DNA from: a bacterium
GTDB taxonomy: Bacteria; Bdellovibrionota_C; UBA2361; OMII01
Direction: 5' to 3'
Assembly: GCA_017853605.1 (NCBI GenBank)
Contig: JAFMJG010000005.1
Coordinates: forward strand, 1-45,084
DNA length: 45,084 nt
In this document: piece by piece, positions 8,727 to 16,910 of the stretch
How positions within the stretch are numbered: the stretch's first letter is position 1
How the letters are laid out: every line of letters begins with the position of its first letter
Notes under the pieces: model-generated
What the model saw: only the letters and a program-made list of their open reading frames with translations
Database searches by the model: none
Told to the model about the DNA's origin: nothing
Made by a program: the position numbers and the translations under genes

Positions 8727-10973
8727 TTACTGCCGCGGCGAGAATACTCGGCCGAGGTTAAGGTAGAAGGCGCTCTCCTGCTCGTTGTTCATGCCGTACC
8801 CGAAGTAGATCGGGAACAGCGGGGTGTCAGCCCCAACGAAGAGGAGCCCCGCCACGATGCCGGAGTTGTCGGGCACCTGGGCGATGTCGCTCTTGAGCGA
8901 GGCCATCTGCAACGATCCCCCTCCGAAGATGTTGAGCCTCGCGAAGGCGCTGCCGAGAGAGTCGAGCTCGCGGTAGTAGGTTGTGCGGCCGATGACGAAA
9001 TCCGAGGCAGCGAGCCCCGCGGGCTGGAAGCCTGAGAGGTCAAACATGCCGCCCAAGACGAAGTATCGCTCGGGCTCAACCGTTTCGGGCATGACTCCCC
9101 AGTCAACCGAGAGGGTGAGAGTGTTGATCCCGTTTGATATTGGCTGCACCGCGTTTCCAACCAGCTGGGTGAAGTCCTCTGAGGAGCCGAGGGCTGCCAC
9201 GTTGCGGGCTGCGAGAAAGTTAAGCAGGGAACCGCCCCTCGGAAAGTCTGGGGTGTCGAGGGAGTCCCAGGCAACGCGCCCAAAGAAGTTTCCGATCTCG
9301 TAGCTCTGGTCCTTCAGCTCGGGGTTGCCGATAGAGCGCGTGAGGCGCCCCTTTCCTCGCGAGACGCCAAACCCGATCTCTCCGTCACGGAAGAGGTTCC
9401 GCCCGGCGCTGATGGCGCCGAAGCCGCGCGCGCGCTCGTACTCTGCCACGATCTCGTTGTTGATGCGCACGGGGAGCTGGTAGTTGTCGAGGTAGATGAG
9501 GGGATTAATGAAGTACGGGCTGTTCTCGCCAAGCGGCTGGAAGAAATCAACTTCAAAGAGGGGGCGCCACCCGATCTCGATGCGGGTGTCAGCGTAGGCG
9601 CCCCAGGAATTGAGCTCGTTGAAGCGGGCCGCCACGGCGAGCTCATAGTAGCTCTGGCCCTCAAAATCATCCTGAAGCGCGAGGCCCACTTGGAGGTACT
9701 GGTCGTACCACTTGGGCTTCTTAGCCGTCACGTCGAGCACCCCGGTGCCGTTGGGGCCCCGATCGATGCTGTACTCGAGCGACCCTACCTGCCCCTGCTC
9801 GAAGGTTTGCTTGACCAGTGACTCCATTTTTCCGGTGTCGAGGGGCTGCCCCACCTGGGAGGCGAAGGTGTCCTTGATGGGCTCGTCGAGAAGCTCAAGG
9901 TCGGTATGGACGGCAACTTCCGTGATCACAACCGGCTTGGCCGGCGGGGCCTCGCGATGCGCCTGCCACCGCTCGTACTCCGCTTTTGGCAAGGAGAGGG
10001 CCCGCAGCTGCTTGAGCTTGAGGTCTGCAGCCTGCTCGCCCTTGGCGAAGATTGCCTCGGCCTTGTTGAAGTCTGTCGCGCTATACCCCTTCAGGTCGGG
10101 AAGGAGGAGGATATCGCCCGGGCGCATCAGCTTGCGCTGCAGCATCGAGTTCTGCTGGAGCAGGAGCGAGATGATCTGCCCGCTGATCGCCAGGGCGTTG
10201 TTCAGCTCATCCTTTTTCTTGAGGTCCGCCATGAGGTCCACTACGATCAGGCGATCCGCTCCCATCTGCAGGGCGATATCCACCGGGAGGTTGTTGGCGA
10301 TGCCGCCGTCGACGAGCGTCTTGCCGTTGAGCTCAACGGGCGTAAAGAAGCCTGGGACAGCCATGCTTGCCCGCGTTGCCCTCGCAAGGTCGCCAGAGCC
10401 GATGACGACCGCCTCGCCCGTCTCCACGTCGGCCGCAACGGCGCGGTAGGGGATGGGGAGCTTGTCGAAGTTTATGTTGCCCGGGGTGCGGTGGAAGAGG
10501 TTCTGAAGGAGCGGCAGGACGTTCTGCCCGCTCACAACCCCCGCGAAGCGCACAAGGCCGGACTCGCTGAGGCCTATCTTGCCGCTGCCGACGATCTCTC
10601 CGGTGTGCCCATACTTGTCGCGGAACGGCTGCTCCTCTCTCTTGGTCGCCTCATCAAAGAGATCGTCCCAATTCGTGTCCGCCAGGAGCTTCTCCATCTC
10701 TTCGACCGTTGCGCCCGAGGCGTATGCCGCCCCGACGATTGAGCCCATGGAGGTGCCGGTGATGATATCTACTGGGATGCGGTTCGCCTCAAGGACCTTG
10801 AGCACGCCGACGTGCGCCATGCCGAGCGCGCCCCCTCCGGCGAGGACCAGGCCGATCTTTGGGCGGTGCGCTGGAGGGGAGGGGGGCTCTTCCGCAGAAG
10901 CGTGGTCGCTGGCTGCTGAGAGGGCTAGCAGGGTAGTGATGAGCCGACTCAGGAGGGGTGAGGGGTTCTTCAT
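8727..10973 (-). CDS. Patatin-like phospholipase fused to POTRA/BamA-type beta-barrel (type Vd-like autotransporter, PlpD family architecture)
   Basis: KIGLVLAGGGALGMAHVGVLKVLEANRIPVDIITGTSMGSIVGAAYASG (GxSxG), VDGGIANNLPVDIA (DGG dyad), POTRA-like segment VVITEVAVHTDLELLDEPIKDTFASQVGQPLDTGKME, C-terminal barrel ending GRVFSPRQ. Confidence 0.9.
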   Translation of the reverse strand: MKNPSPLLSRLITTLLALSAASDHASAEEPPSPPAHRPKIGLVLAGGGALGMAHVGVLKVLEANRIPVDIITGTSMGSIVGAAYASGATVEEMEKLLADTNWDDLFDEATKREEQPFRDKYGHTGEIVGSGKIGLSESGLVRFAGVVSGQNVLPLLQNLFHRTPGNINFDKLPIPYRAVAADVETGEAVVIGSGDLARATRASMAVPGFFTPVELNGKTLVDGGIANNLPVDIALQMGADRLIVVDLMADLKKKDELNNALAISGQIISLLLQQNSMLQRKLMRPGDILLLPDLKGYSATDFNKAEAIFAKGEQAADLKLKQLRALSLPKAEYERWQAHREAPPAKPVVITEVAVHTDLELLDEPIKDTFASQVGQPLDTGKMESLVKQTFEQGQVGSLEYSIDRGPNGTGVLDVTAKKPKWYDQYLQVGLALQDDFEGQSYYELAVAARFNELNSWGAYADTRIEIGWRPLFEVDFFQPLGENSPYFINPLIYLDNYQLPVRINNEIVAEYERARGFGAISAGRNLFRDGEIGFGVSRGKGRLTRSIGNPELKDQSYEIGNFFGRVAWDSLDTPDFPRGGSLLNFLAARNVAALGSSEDFTQLVGNAVQPISNGINTLTLSVDWGVMPETVEPERYFVLGGMFDLSGFQPAGLAASDFVIGRTTYYRELDSLGSAFARLNIFGGGSLQMASLKSDIAQVPDNSGIVAGLLFVGADTPLFPIYFGYGMNNEQESAFYLNLGRVFSPRQ

Positions 10974-11203
10974 GCGGAGTCTTCTAGCCGTGCGGTGGCC
11001 TGGGGGAGCCTACCCTGCAAGCATTTGCAAGTACAGAGTGAGCCTAGCCCTGGGCGGGCCGACTGGGCCAGAGGCTACCGATGTTTGGAATCGTTGAGGA
11101 ATGGCGGGCCGCCAGGGATGGCGAGCGGCCAGGGATGGAGCGATCAGGCGGGAAACCCGCTTGGTTGGGGCGCCCGGGGTGGGCGGCTTCCCAGCTCCTT
11201 TGC

Positions 11204-12109
11204 TCAGGCGCGCGCCAGCTCCAGCACCTTGATCGAGAACGATACGGTAAGCTTGCCACTGATCCTTGAAAGATTCTCTAGGTCTGGATTGTGCCGGAAA
11301 TTTGGGCTCATGGTGACAAGGTTTCGCAGGTCGTTAGCCCCCAATGCTGCGGCCCCTTCAAGAGCAGAGCTCTCCACCAACACAAAATCCCCCAAGCTTT
11401 GCAGGAGCTTTGCCTCTTTGTCCTCATCAATCTTGAGCATCTTCACAAATTCCCTGAGCTCCTGTAGGTGTGCCGGCGTAGGAATAGCGATGAGAAGCAG
11501 CCCGCCTGGCTCCAGCACTCGCGCAAACTCCCCAAAATTTCGGGGAGAAAAGATAGAAGAAGCCACCGAAATTGAGCCGTCAGTGAAGGGAATGTGATGA
11601 TGGACATTCGAGAGCAGAAAGCGCGCCAGGGGGTGTTTTCTGCTTGCGAGCTGGACGCCGTCCTTGGAGACGTCCATCCCATACCACTCAACGGCCGGGA
11701 ACGTCCCTGCTGGGATCCCTTCTAGGCTCTTGGAGAGCTTTCCGACGTAGTGCCCCTCGCCGCACCCGATGTCCAGGATATTCAAGATTCTCGAGCTGCT
11801 GGGCTTGTGCCTCAAGAGCCAGCGCTTGGTGCGCTCGACAAGATCGTCATGCAAAAAATCGAAGTGCCCCCCCTCGAGGAAGGCGCGACGCGCCCGCAGC
11901 ATCTCTCGGCTGTCGCCAGTTTCCCATGACCCCCCCCTCTTTGAGAGAAGGAGATTGACGTAGCCATCCCTCGAGAGGTCAAAGGCATGGCCGCCTGCGC
12001 ACTTCATGGAACGGCCCGCGAGAAAAAGGGGGCTGCCGCACACTGGACACGCCAGCGGTCCGGCTCCCTCTACAGTGCCTTTTGGTTCGCTATCAGGCGT
12101 GTGTGCCAC
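11204..12109 (-). CDS. rlmA: 23S rRNA (guanine-N1)-methyltransferase RlmA-like
   Basis: Zn-ribbon CPVCGSPLFLAGRSMKCAGGHAFDLSRDGYVNLLLSKRGGSWETGDSREMLRARRAFLEGGHFDFL plus SAM motif NILDIGCGEGHYVGKL. Confidence 0.85.
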   Translation of the reverse strand: MAHTPDSEPKGTVEGAGPLACPVCGSPLFLAGRSMKCAGGHAFDLSRDGYVNLLLSKRGGSWETGDSREMLRARRAFLEGGHFDFLHDDLVERTKRWLLRHKPSSSRILNILDIGCGEGHYVGKLSKSLEGIPAGTFPAVEWYGMDVSKDGVQLASRKHPLARFLLSNVHHHIPFTDGSISVASSIFSPRNFGEFARVLEPGGLLLIAIPTPAHLQELREFVKMLKIDEDKEAKLLQSLGDFVLVESSALEGAAALGANDLRNLVTMSPNFRHNPDLENLSRISGKLTVSFSIKVLELARA

Positions 12110-13169
12110 GCGTCATCCCTTAGAAGTCCGATGATGTCGTCGGCGAGTGAATAGAGGAACCTGTTCACGAGCGCGTTTAAGTTCCTGTTTCTCGCATGCA
12201 AGAGATATTGCTCCCACAACGACTTTGTATGGAACGACCCACAACCTCTTCAACAATCATTCCTGAGGCTCAAGAATTGCCCATTCCTGCACCGAAGCAC
12301 CAGCCACCGAATTAAATCTTGAACCATGCAGGCTTTTAGGCGGGGGGGAAACGTTCCTTTTGGGCCGAGTACGTTACGACACCTGAGGCTGGACACGAAG
12401 TCGTTCAAGGAAAAGCCAGTGGAGAGAAGACTCTGACGGCCATAGTTGATTGAATGCGACAAAGCGCGACAGCAAGGTGTTGGCCGTGTTTGCAACCTTC
12501 GTTGTTGGTGGCGCATTGCCCCTTGCCAAAAGCTGTTGTGGAAGTGGGGCGCTCTGAGTTCGCCAGGAGCTTTCGTAAGGCAACAGAGGCGCTCATGCGA
12601 CCATAACGATAGAAGGATACGCAGTTTCTGCGTAAGAACGCTTCCGAGGTGCAAATTCGAGCATACACGGCGGTATGAAGGCATCGTTTGCATTTCGCCT
12701 TGATCTGCCGCGGAGCAGACCACGGAGAGCAGTGGATTCCACAAATCACGATCATGCAGGATCGGCATCTGTAAGAGGCATCTGCGGTAGTTTTCTCCGA
12801 GACAAATTTTGGAGGCAGGTCTGCACGTATGGCCTTTGAAATTTCCCCCGGGCAGAGCAGGCGATACAGAGAAGCCGTCGCGCATAAACTTTATTACAAG
12901 TGCTCGTATGGCTCTTCGGCTCACGTCCGCCCAGGTGTGCATTTGAGCTTGGCACACGTTTCTCTGTCAAAGACATGCCGCCAATAAAAAGTTCAGAACT
13001 GCGGGCAACTAGCGCATGTGACAGAGTGATTCCTGAGGCTCTCAACGGCGCTGATTTTTTGATTGACTACGAGCCGGCCGCAACTTATCCTTTTTCGCAT
13101 GCAACTCGTCCATAGCTTCCCAGCTGCGCCTTCGACCAAAGATCCCCAACGGGGTTACTAACCCTTCGC

Positions 13170-13195
13170 GCCTGCTTGGGCAGGCCGTTTCTTTT
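13170..13195 (+). terminator. Terminator-like hairpin ~35 nt upstream of the proS start
   Basis: GCCTGC-TTGG-GCAGGC (13170-13185) followed by CGTTTCTTTT; preceded by CCCC-AA-CGGGG and GGTT-ACT-AACC mini-hairpins. Confidence 0.45.
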
Positions 13196-13228
13196 CCTCA
13201 ACTATCTTGAATACTACAGGGGTGCAGC

Positions 13229-14905
13229 GTGCGTCTTTCACAGTTATTTGGAAAATCCATAAGAGCAGTATCCAGCGAGGTAAAGTCAAAAGGGCTTGAA
13301 TATTTGATCCGTGGAGGGTTCATCCGGGAATCATCTGCCGGGCGATTCTACCTATTGCCGCTTGGGATGAGGGTGCAAGACAAAATCTGCCGCGTCATTG
13401 AAGAGGAGATGAATTCGGCTGGGGCCCAAAAAATGTCAGCCCCAATTCTTCATCCGCGAGAGCATTGGGAAGAGACTAGCCGCACTGCAAGCGTTTCCTT
13501 CGAATTGATGCAAGTGAAAGACAGAAGCGGCCGCTCCTTTGTGTTGGGCGGAACCGCAGAGGAGATGATGGTTGCATTAGTGCGGCAGTTTTCATTGTCC
13601 GCCAAAGACCTTCCATTCTGCATATATCAGTTTTCAACAAAGTTCAGGGACGAGCTTCGCGCCAGAGGCGGCATGTTGCGTGCCCGAGAATTCTTGATGA
13701 AGGACGGGTACTCGTTTCACGCCTCAAAAGAGGATTTCGAGGCCTACTATCAGCAGATGTCTGAATGCTATTTCCGCATATTCAATCGGCTAGACCTGCC
13801 AGTGAGAAGTGTTGCTGCCGACAACGGTTATATGGGTGGAGACTACTGCCACGAATTTGTCGTGGATCACCCGCTCGGGGAGAGCCGATACCTGGTCAGT
13901 GAGGATGGCTCTTACTGTGCGCATGAGGACATAGCAACGTTCATTCGAGAACACATGAACTCAAGCGAACAGGAGCTGCCAATTACAGTGGCGCATGCCG
14001 CACGTGGCTTGTCAGTGCAAGCAGGTGTCGAGCATTACGGCCAGCCAGCTTGGCGACAGATTAAGAGCATCGTTTATGTGACGGACACTGAAGAGGCAGT
14101 TCTTGTCTCCATTCGTGGGGATCTTGAGATGAATGAGCTGAAACTTCAGCGGCTTCTCGGCTGTAATCAGCTTCGCTTGGCAGGTGAAGACGAGATACGC
14201 GCTCTGGGAAGCTTTGTTGGTTTTGTTTCTCCCCTGAAGCTCAAGATCCGCCGGGTCGGGGACCTCTCCCTTACGTCAGTCAGGAACTTTTGCACCGGTG
14301 CTGATGAGTGGCATAAGGACACTCTCAATGTGAACTACGGCCGGGATTTTGTGGTGGATATTCTTGCGGACATCGCACTGGCCAAGGCTGGAGATGTAAC
14401 GGTTGATAGCAAGTCGAAGCTGGCTGAACGGCGGGGAATCGAAGTTGGCAATATTTTTCAGCTCGGCACTTGGTACTCGGAGCGAATGAAAGGGGCTGAG
14501 TTCATGGGCGCAGATGGAAGGAAGCATCCCTACTACATGGGATGTTATGGCATTGGTGTTGGCAGGACCCTGTCCACAGTGGCTGAATTGTATAGCGACG
14601 AAAAAGGGCTGCGTTGGCCGGAGGCGAGCACGCCGTTCTCCTTCCATCTAATCGCCATCGGAAATGACGCTAAGGTGCTCGACTATGCTGACAAGATGTA
14701 CCAAGGCATGATGTCTGCCGGCAGAACTGTCTTGTTTGATGATCGGGATGTTTCTGCGGGCGTCAAATTTTCAGATGCAGATCTGCTGGGGATTGCCCAA
14801 AGGATCGTAGTGTCAAAAAGGCTTGTGGAGCAGAACAGGGTAGAGCTGTATTCTCGGTTTCACGAAAGAAAAGAGGAGATTGAGAGAGGCTCGTTTGTGT
14901 CCTGA
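13229..14905 (+). CDS. proS: Prolyl-tRNA synthetase (bacterial type with insertion domain)
   Basis: GTG start; LIRGGFIRESSAGRFYLLPLGMRVQDKI, LGGTAEEMM, QFSTKFRDELRARGGMLRAREFLMKDGYSFH, YYMGCYGIGVGRTLSTVAE; INS-like region with GADEWHKDTLNVNYGRDF. Confidence 0.93.
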   Translation: MRLSQLFGKSIRAVSSEVKSKGLEYLIRGGFIRESSAGRFYLLPLGMRVQDKICRVIEEEMNSAGAQKMSAPILHPREHWEETSRTASVSFELMQVKDRSGRSFVLGGTAEEMMVALVRQFSLSAKDLPFCIYQFSTKFRDELRARGGMLRAREFLMKDGYSFHASKEDFEAYYQQMSECYFRIFNRLDLPVRSVAADNGYMGGDYCHEFVVDHPLGESRYLVSEDGSYCAHEDIATFIREHMNSSEQELPITVAHAARGLSVQAGVEHYGQPAWRQIKSIVYVTDTEEAVLVSIRGDLEMNELKLQRLLGCNQLRLAGEDEIRALGSFVGFVSPLKLKIRRVGDLSLTSVRNFCTGADEWHKDTLNVNYGRDFVVDILADIALAKAGDVTVDSKSKLAERRGIEVGNIFQLGTWYSERMKGAEFMGADGRKHPYYMGCYGIGVGRTLSTVAELYSDEKGLRWPEASTPFSFHLIAIGNDAKVLDYADKMYQGMMSAGRTVLFDDRDVSAGVKFSDADLLGIAQRIVVSKRLVEQNRVELYSRFHERKEEIERGSFVS

Positions 14906-15014
14906 GGAAGCCATCGTGCCCTTCCGTCGCGCTTTTTCTGGAGCACGTCGAGTCATTGGCGTGCTTCCAAGCCGGGATCTCAAGCGCGTCTAACGTTTGA
15001 CAGGCGCTGAAACT

Positions 15015-15241
15015 TCACGGAAGCGGGGTGAAGCCCCGATCAGAGGCGGTAGGGGCGGCAGCCGATTGGCGGGACTAATGACTGGAAGGGACTAATGACT
15101 GGAAGAGAGTAAATCCGTGAGACAGTCCACCTTCGCGGCTAACGCCGACTCCGGCGGACACCAGCTTCGCCCTTTGGGTCTACGGCTTGCCAGCCGTAGA
15201 CTTTTTTTGCTTTGCAAAAAAAGCGAAGGCTGGTGGGGTGG
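15015..15241. repeat. tRNA-linked repeat element, copy 1 (227 bp; contains an extra 17-bp tandem unit at 15071-15104)
   Basis: Matches 15332-15541. 15105-15241 is base-for-base the same as 15405-15541 (offset 300). Difference in length is GGGACTAATGACTGGAA duplicated in this copy, plus a few substitutions at ~15042-15051. Confidence 0.93.
15178..15208 (+). terminator. Intrinsic terminator within repeat copy 1
   Basis: GTCTACGGCT-TGCC-AGCCGTAGAC (10-bp perfect stem) followed by TTTTTTT. Confidence 0.7.
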
Positions 15242-15331
15242 AGTATCTAAATTCGTGTAACAGCCGAAGACATAGATGTATTTCGCGCCGCGCATCCAAA
15301 CTGCATCCAACTTTTGAAAGCTCTGGAAATA

Positions 15332-15541
15332 TCACGGAAGCGGGGTGAAGCCCCGATCGGGGGCGAGAGGGGCGGCAGCCGATTGGCGGGACTAATGACT
15401 GGAAGAGAGTAAATCCGTGAGACAGTCCACCTTCGCGGCTAACGCCGACTCCGGCGGACACCAGCTTCGCCCTTTGGGTCTACGGCTTGCCAGCCGTAGA
15501 CTTTTTTTGCTTTGCAAAAAAAGCGAAGGCTGGTGGGGTGG
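15332..15541. repeat. tRNA-linked repeat element, copy 2 (210 bp), overlapping the 3' end of tRNA-His
   Basis: Same sequence as copy 1; right end TGGGGTGG (15534-15541) is the complement of the tRNA-His 3' end CCACCCCA including CCA. Confidence 0.93.
15478..15508 (+). terminator. Intrinsic terminator within repeat copy 2
   Basis: Same GTCTACGGCT-TGCC-AGCCGTAGAC-T7, offset +300. Confidence 0.7.
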
Positions 15542-15610
15542 CTAATGGGGATCGAACCCACGACACTCGGAACCACAATCCGATGCTCTACCAACTGAGC
15601 TATAGCCACC
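15534..15610 (-). tRNA. tRNA-His (anticodon GTG), with encoded G-1 and CCA
   Basis: Reverse complement: G GTGGCTA TAGCTCAGTTGGTAGAGC ATCGGATTGTGGTTCCGAG TGTCG TGGGTTCGATCCCCA TTAGCCAC C CCA. Cloverleaf-compatible, acceptor GTGGCTA/TAGCCAC, G-1:C73 typical of tRNA-His. Confidence 0.95.
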
Positions 15611-15816
15611 ATCTCGGTTCGTGCGGCGGCCGGCGCTAAGCGCTTAAGGCCGCCTACGTTTGAGACCGCGAAGAGTAATTGAGGGCAGGGGGTAAGTCAA
15701 GTTCGCCAAAGAATCAGGCTCCTTAGCGGGGCGTAGCGGGCTTCATCAGACAGCCAGCCCGATTCGTGCTAGGGTCCCGCAGGTAAACTTTCCCCTCCGG
15801 TCTTGTCCCAGCTGCC

Positions 15817-16878
15817 ATGGACTTACAGCCTGAAAAGCCGAAACACACGACCCCACGACTCCCTCCACTTGAGAAGGCGGGGGAGTCGGCGCGGCGGGGG
15901 ACCTCGCTCCTCCGCTTGCCTGAGCGACCGGTTGTGGTTGGCGGAGGAGAGGGCTTCGCCTGGGGTCAGTCGGTGCAAAACGTTCGGTTGCCGAGGCTCG
16001 TTGGCCGAGAGGCAGAGAGTGGCGGGCTTCGGGAGGCTCTCTTCCGGACGATCTCCCACAACGTGTACCGGATCCGGCGCAGCGACGCCGGCGCGTGGAT
16101 GATCACAAACTACCGCTCCCGCGTGGAGCTGCCGCTGCCGGACCTCGCTGAGTGCAGCGACTCGCTTGAAGTGGGCGCGCGCTTTGTGTTTGGGCCGTTT
16201 CGGACCGCTCCGTTGGCGCAGATCGTGACAGTTGGCGGCAGTCGGATCGATGCGCCGCAGACCGTTGAGCTGGCGGGGCTCCTTCGCGCGGCGATCCAGC
16301 AAGGAGGGGGCCTCTTTTGTGTTCCGCCCCTCAAGGCGCGTGGCGGTGAGGAGCATCTCCCTGAACCTGCCAAAGAGGGGCGAGTTTCGCTCTCTTCGCA
16401 GCCCACGCTCGTGGTGACTTCTCGCGGGGGGGCGCTTGGCTGGGAGGTGGCGCGCTTCCCCGTGGCAAAGGTCGTCCCGGCTGCTGATGGGTCGGTATCG
16501 CCCTTCAGGGAGATCTTTTTTAGGACTAAGTCCGGGAACCTGTACGGCATCATGCCTAGTGACTCGGGCGCGCTGGCTCTCATCAGCGCGCGGGAGGCGT
16601 TGGCTTGGAAGATCTCTGTTCGGGAGGTGGCCTCCCTGCGCGTTAGGGTGGGAAAGCAGTTTCCCTTCGATGACAACCGGATGACATCCCCCGTTGCCCA
16701 GATCGTTGCGGTCACTGCGGAGAAGCGGGGGATTGAGCCTCCCTTTACCTTCGAGAAGCTTAGCCTCCTCGCATGCCGCCAGGCCGGCGGGAACGTTAAC
16801 TGCATGCGGGCCCAATTCGTGCGGCTCCTCAACACCCAGCTCGGCGAGGGAGCGCTGCGGAGTATTCTGGCGCACTAG
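15817..16878 (+). CDS. Uncharacterised protein made of two tandem diverged ~130-aa domains
   Basis: Internal similarity: aa ~36-166 (..GFAWG..REALFRTISHNVYRIRRSDAGAW..APLAQIVTVG..) vs aa ~195-326 (..ALGWE..REIFFRTKSGNLYGIMPSDSGAL..SPVAQIVAVT..). Confidence 0.7.
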   Translation: MDLQPEKPKHTTPRLPPLEKAGESARRGTSLLRLPERPVVVGGGEGFAWGQSVQNVRLPRLVGREAESGGLREALFRTISHNVYRIRRSDAGAWMITNYRSRVELPLPDLAECSDSLEVGARFVFGPFRTAPLAQIVTVGGSRIDAPQTVELAGLLRAAIQQGGGLFCVPPLKARGGEEHLPEPAKEGRVSLSSQPTLVVTSRGGALGWEVARFPVAKVVPAADGSVSPFREIFFRTKSGNLYGIMPSDSGALALISAREALAWKISVREVASLRVRVGKQFPFDDNRMTSPVAQIVAVTAEKRGIEPPFTFEKLSLLACRQAGGNVNCMRAQFVRLLNTQLGEGALRSILAH

Positions 16879-16910
16879 CTGGAGGGGCGGGCCCCTGTCA
16901 GCTTGTCCCC

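Noticed and set aside
9906-10742. 278-aa + strand ORF opposite the patatin gene
   Set aside because: Antisense shadow of a well-supported CDS.
13130-13228. T-box leader for proS
   Set aside because: No AGGGTGG-ACCGCG antiterminator motif and no clear specifier loop; only a terminator-like hairpin is supported.
15092-15461. Short minus-strand ORFs (72 and 93 aa) across the repeats as real peptides
   Set aside because: They lie inside the structured repeat, read through hairpins and the A/T tract, and have no upstream RBS; more likely annotation noise, although a small-peptide role cannot be excluded.
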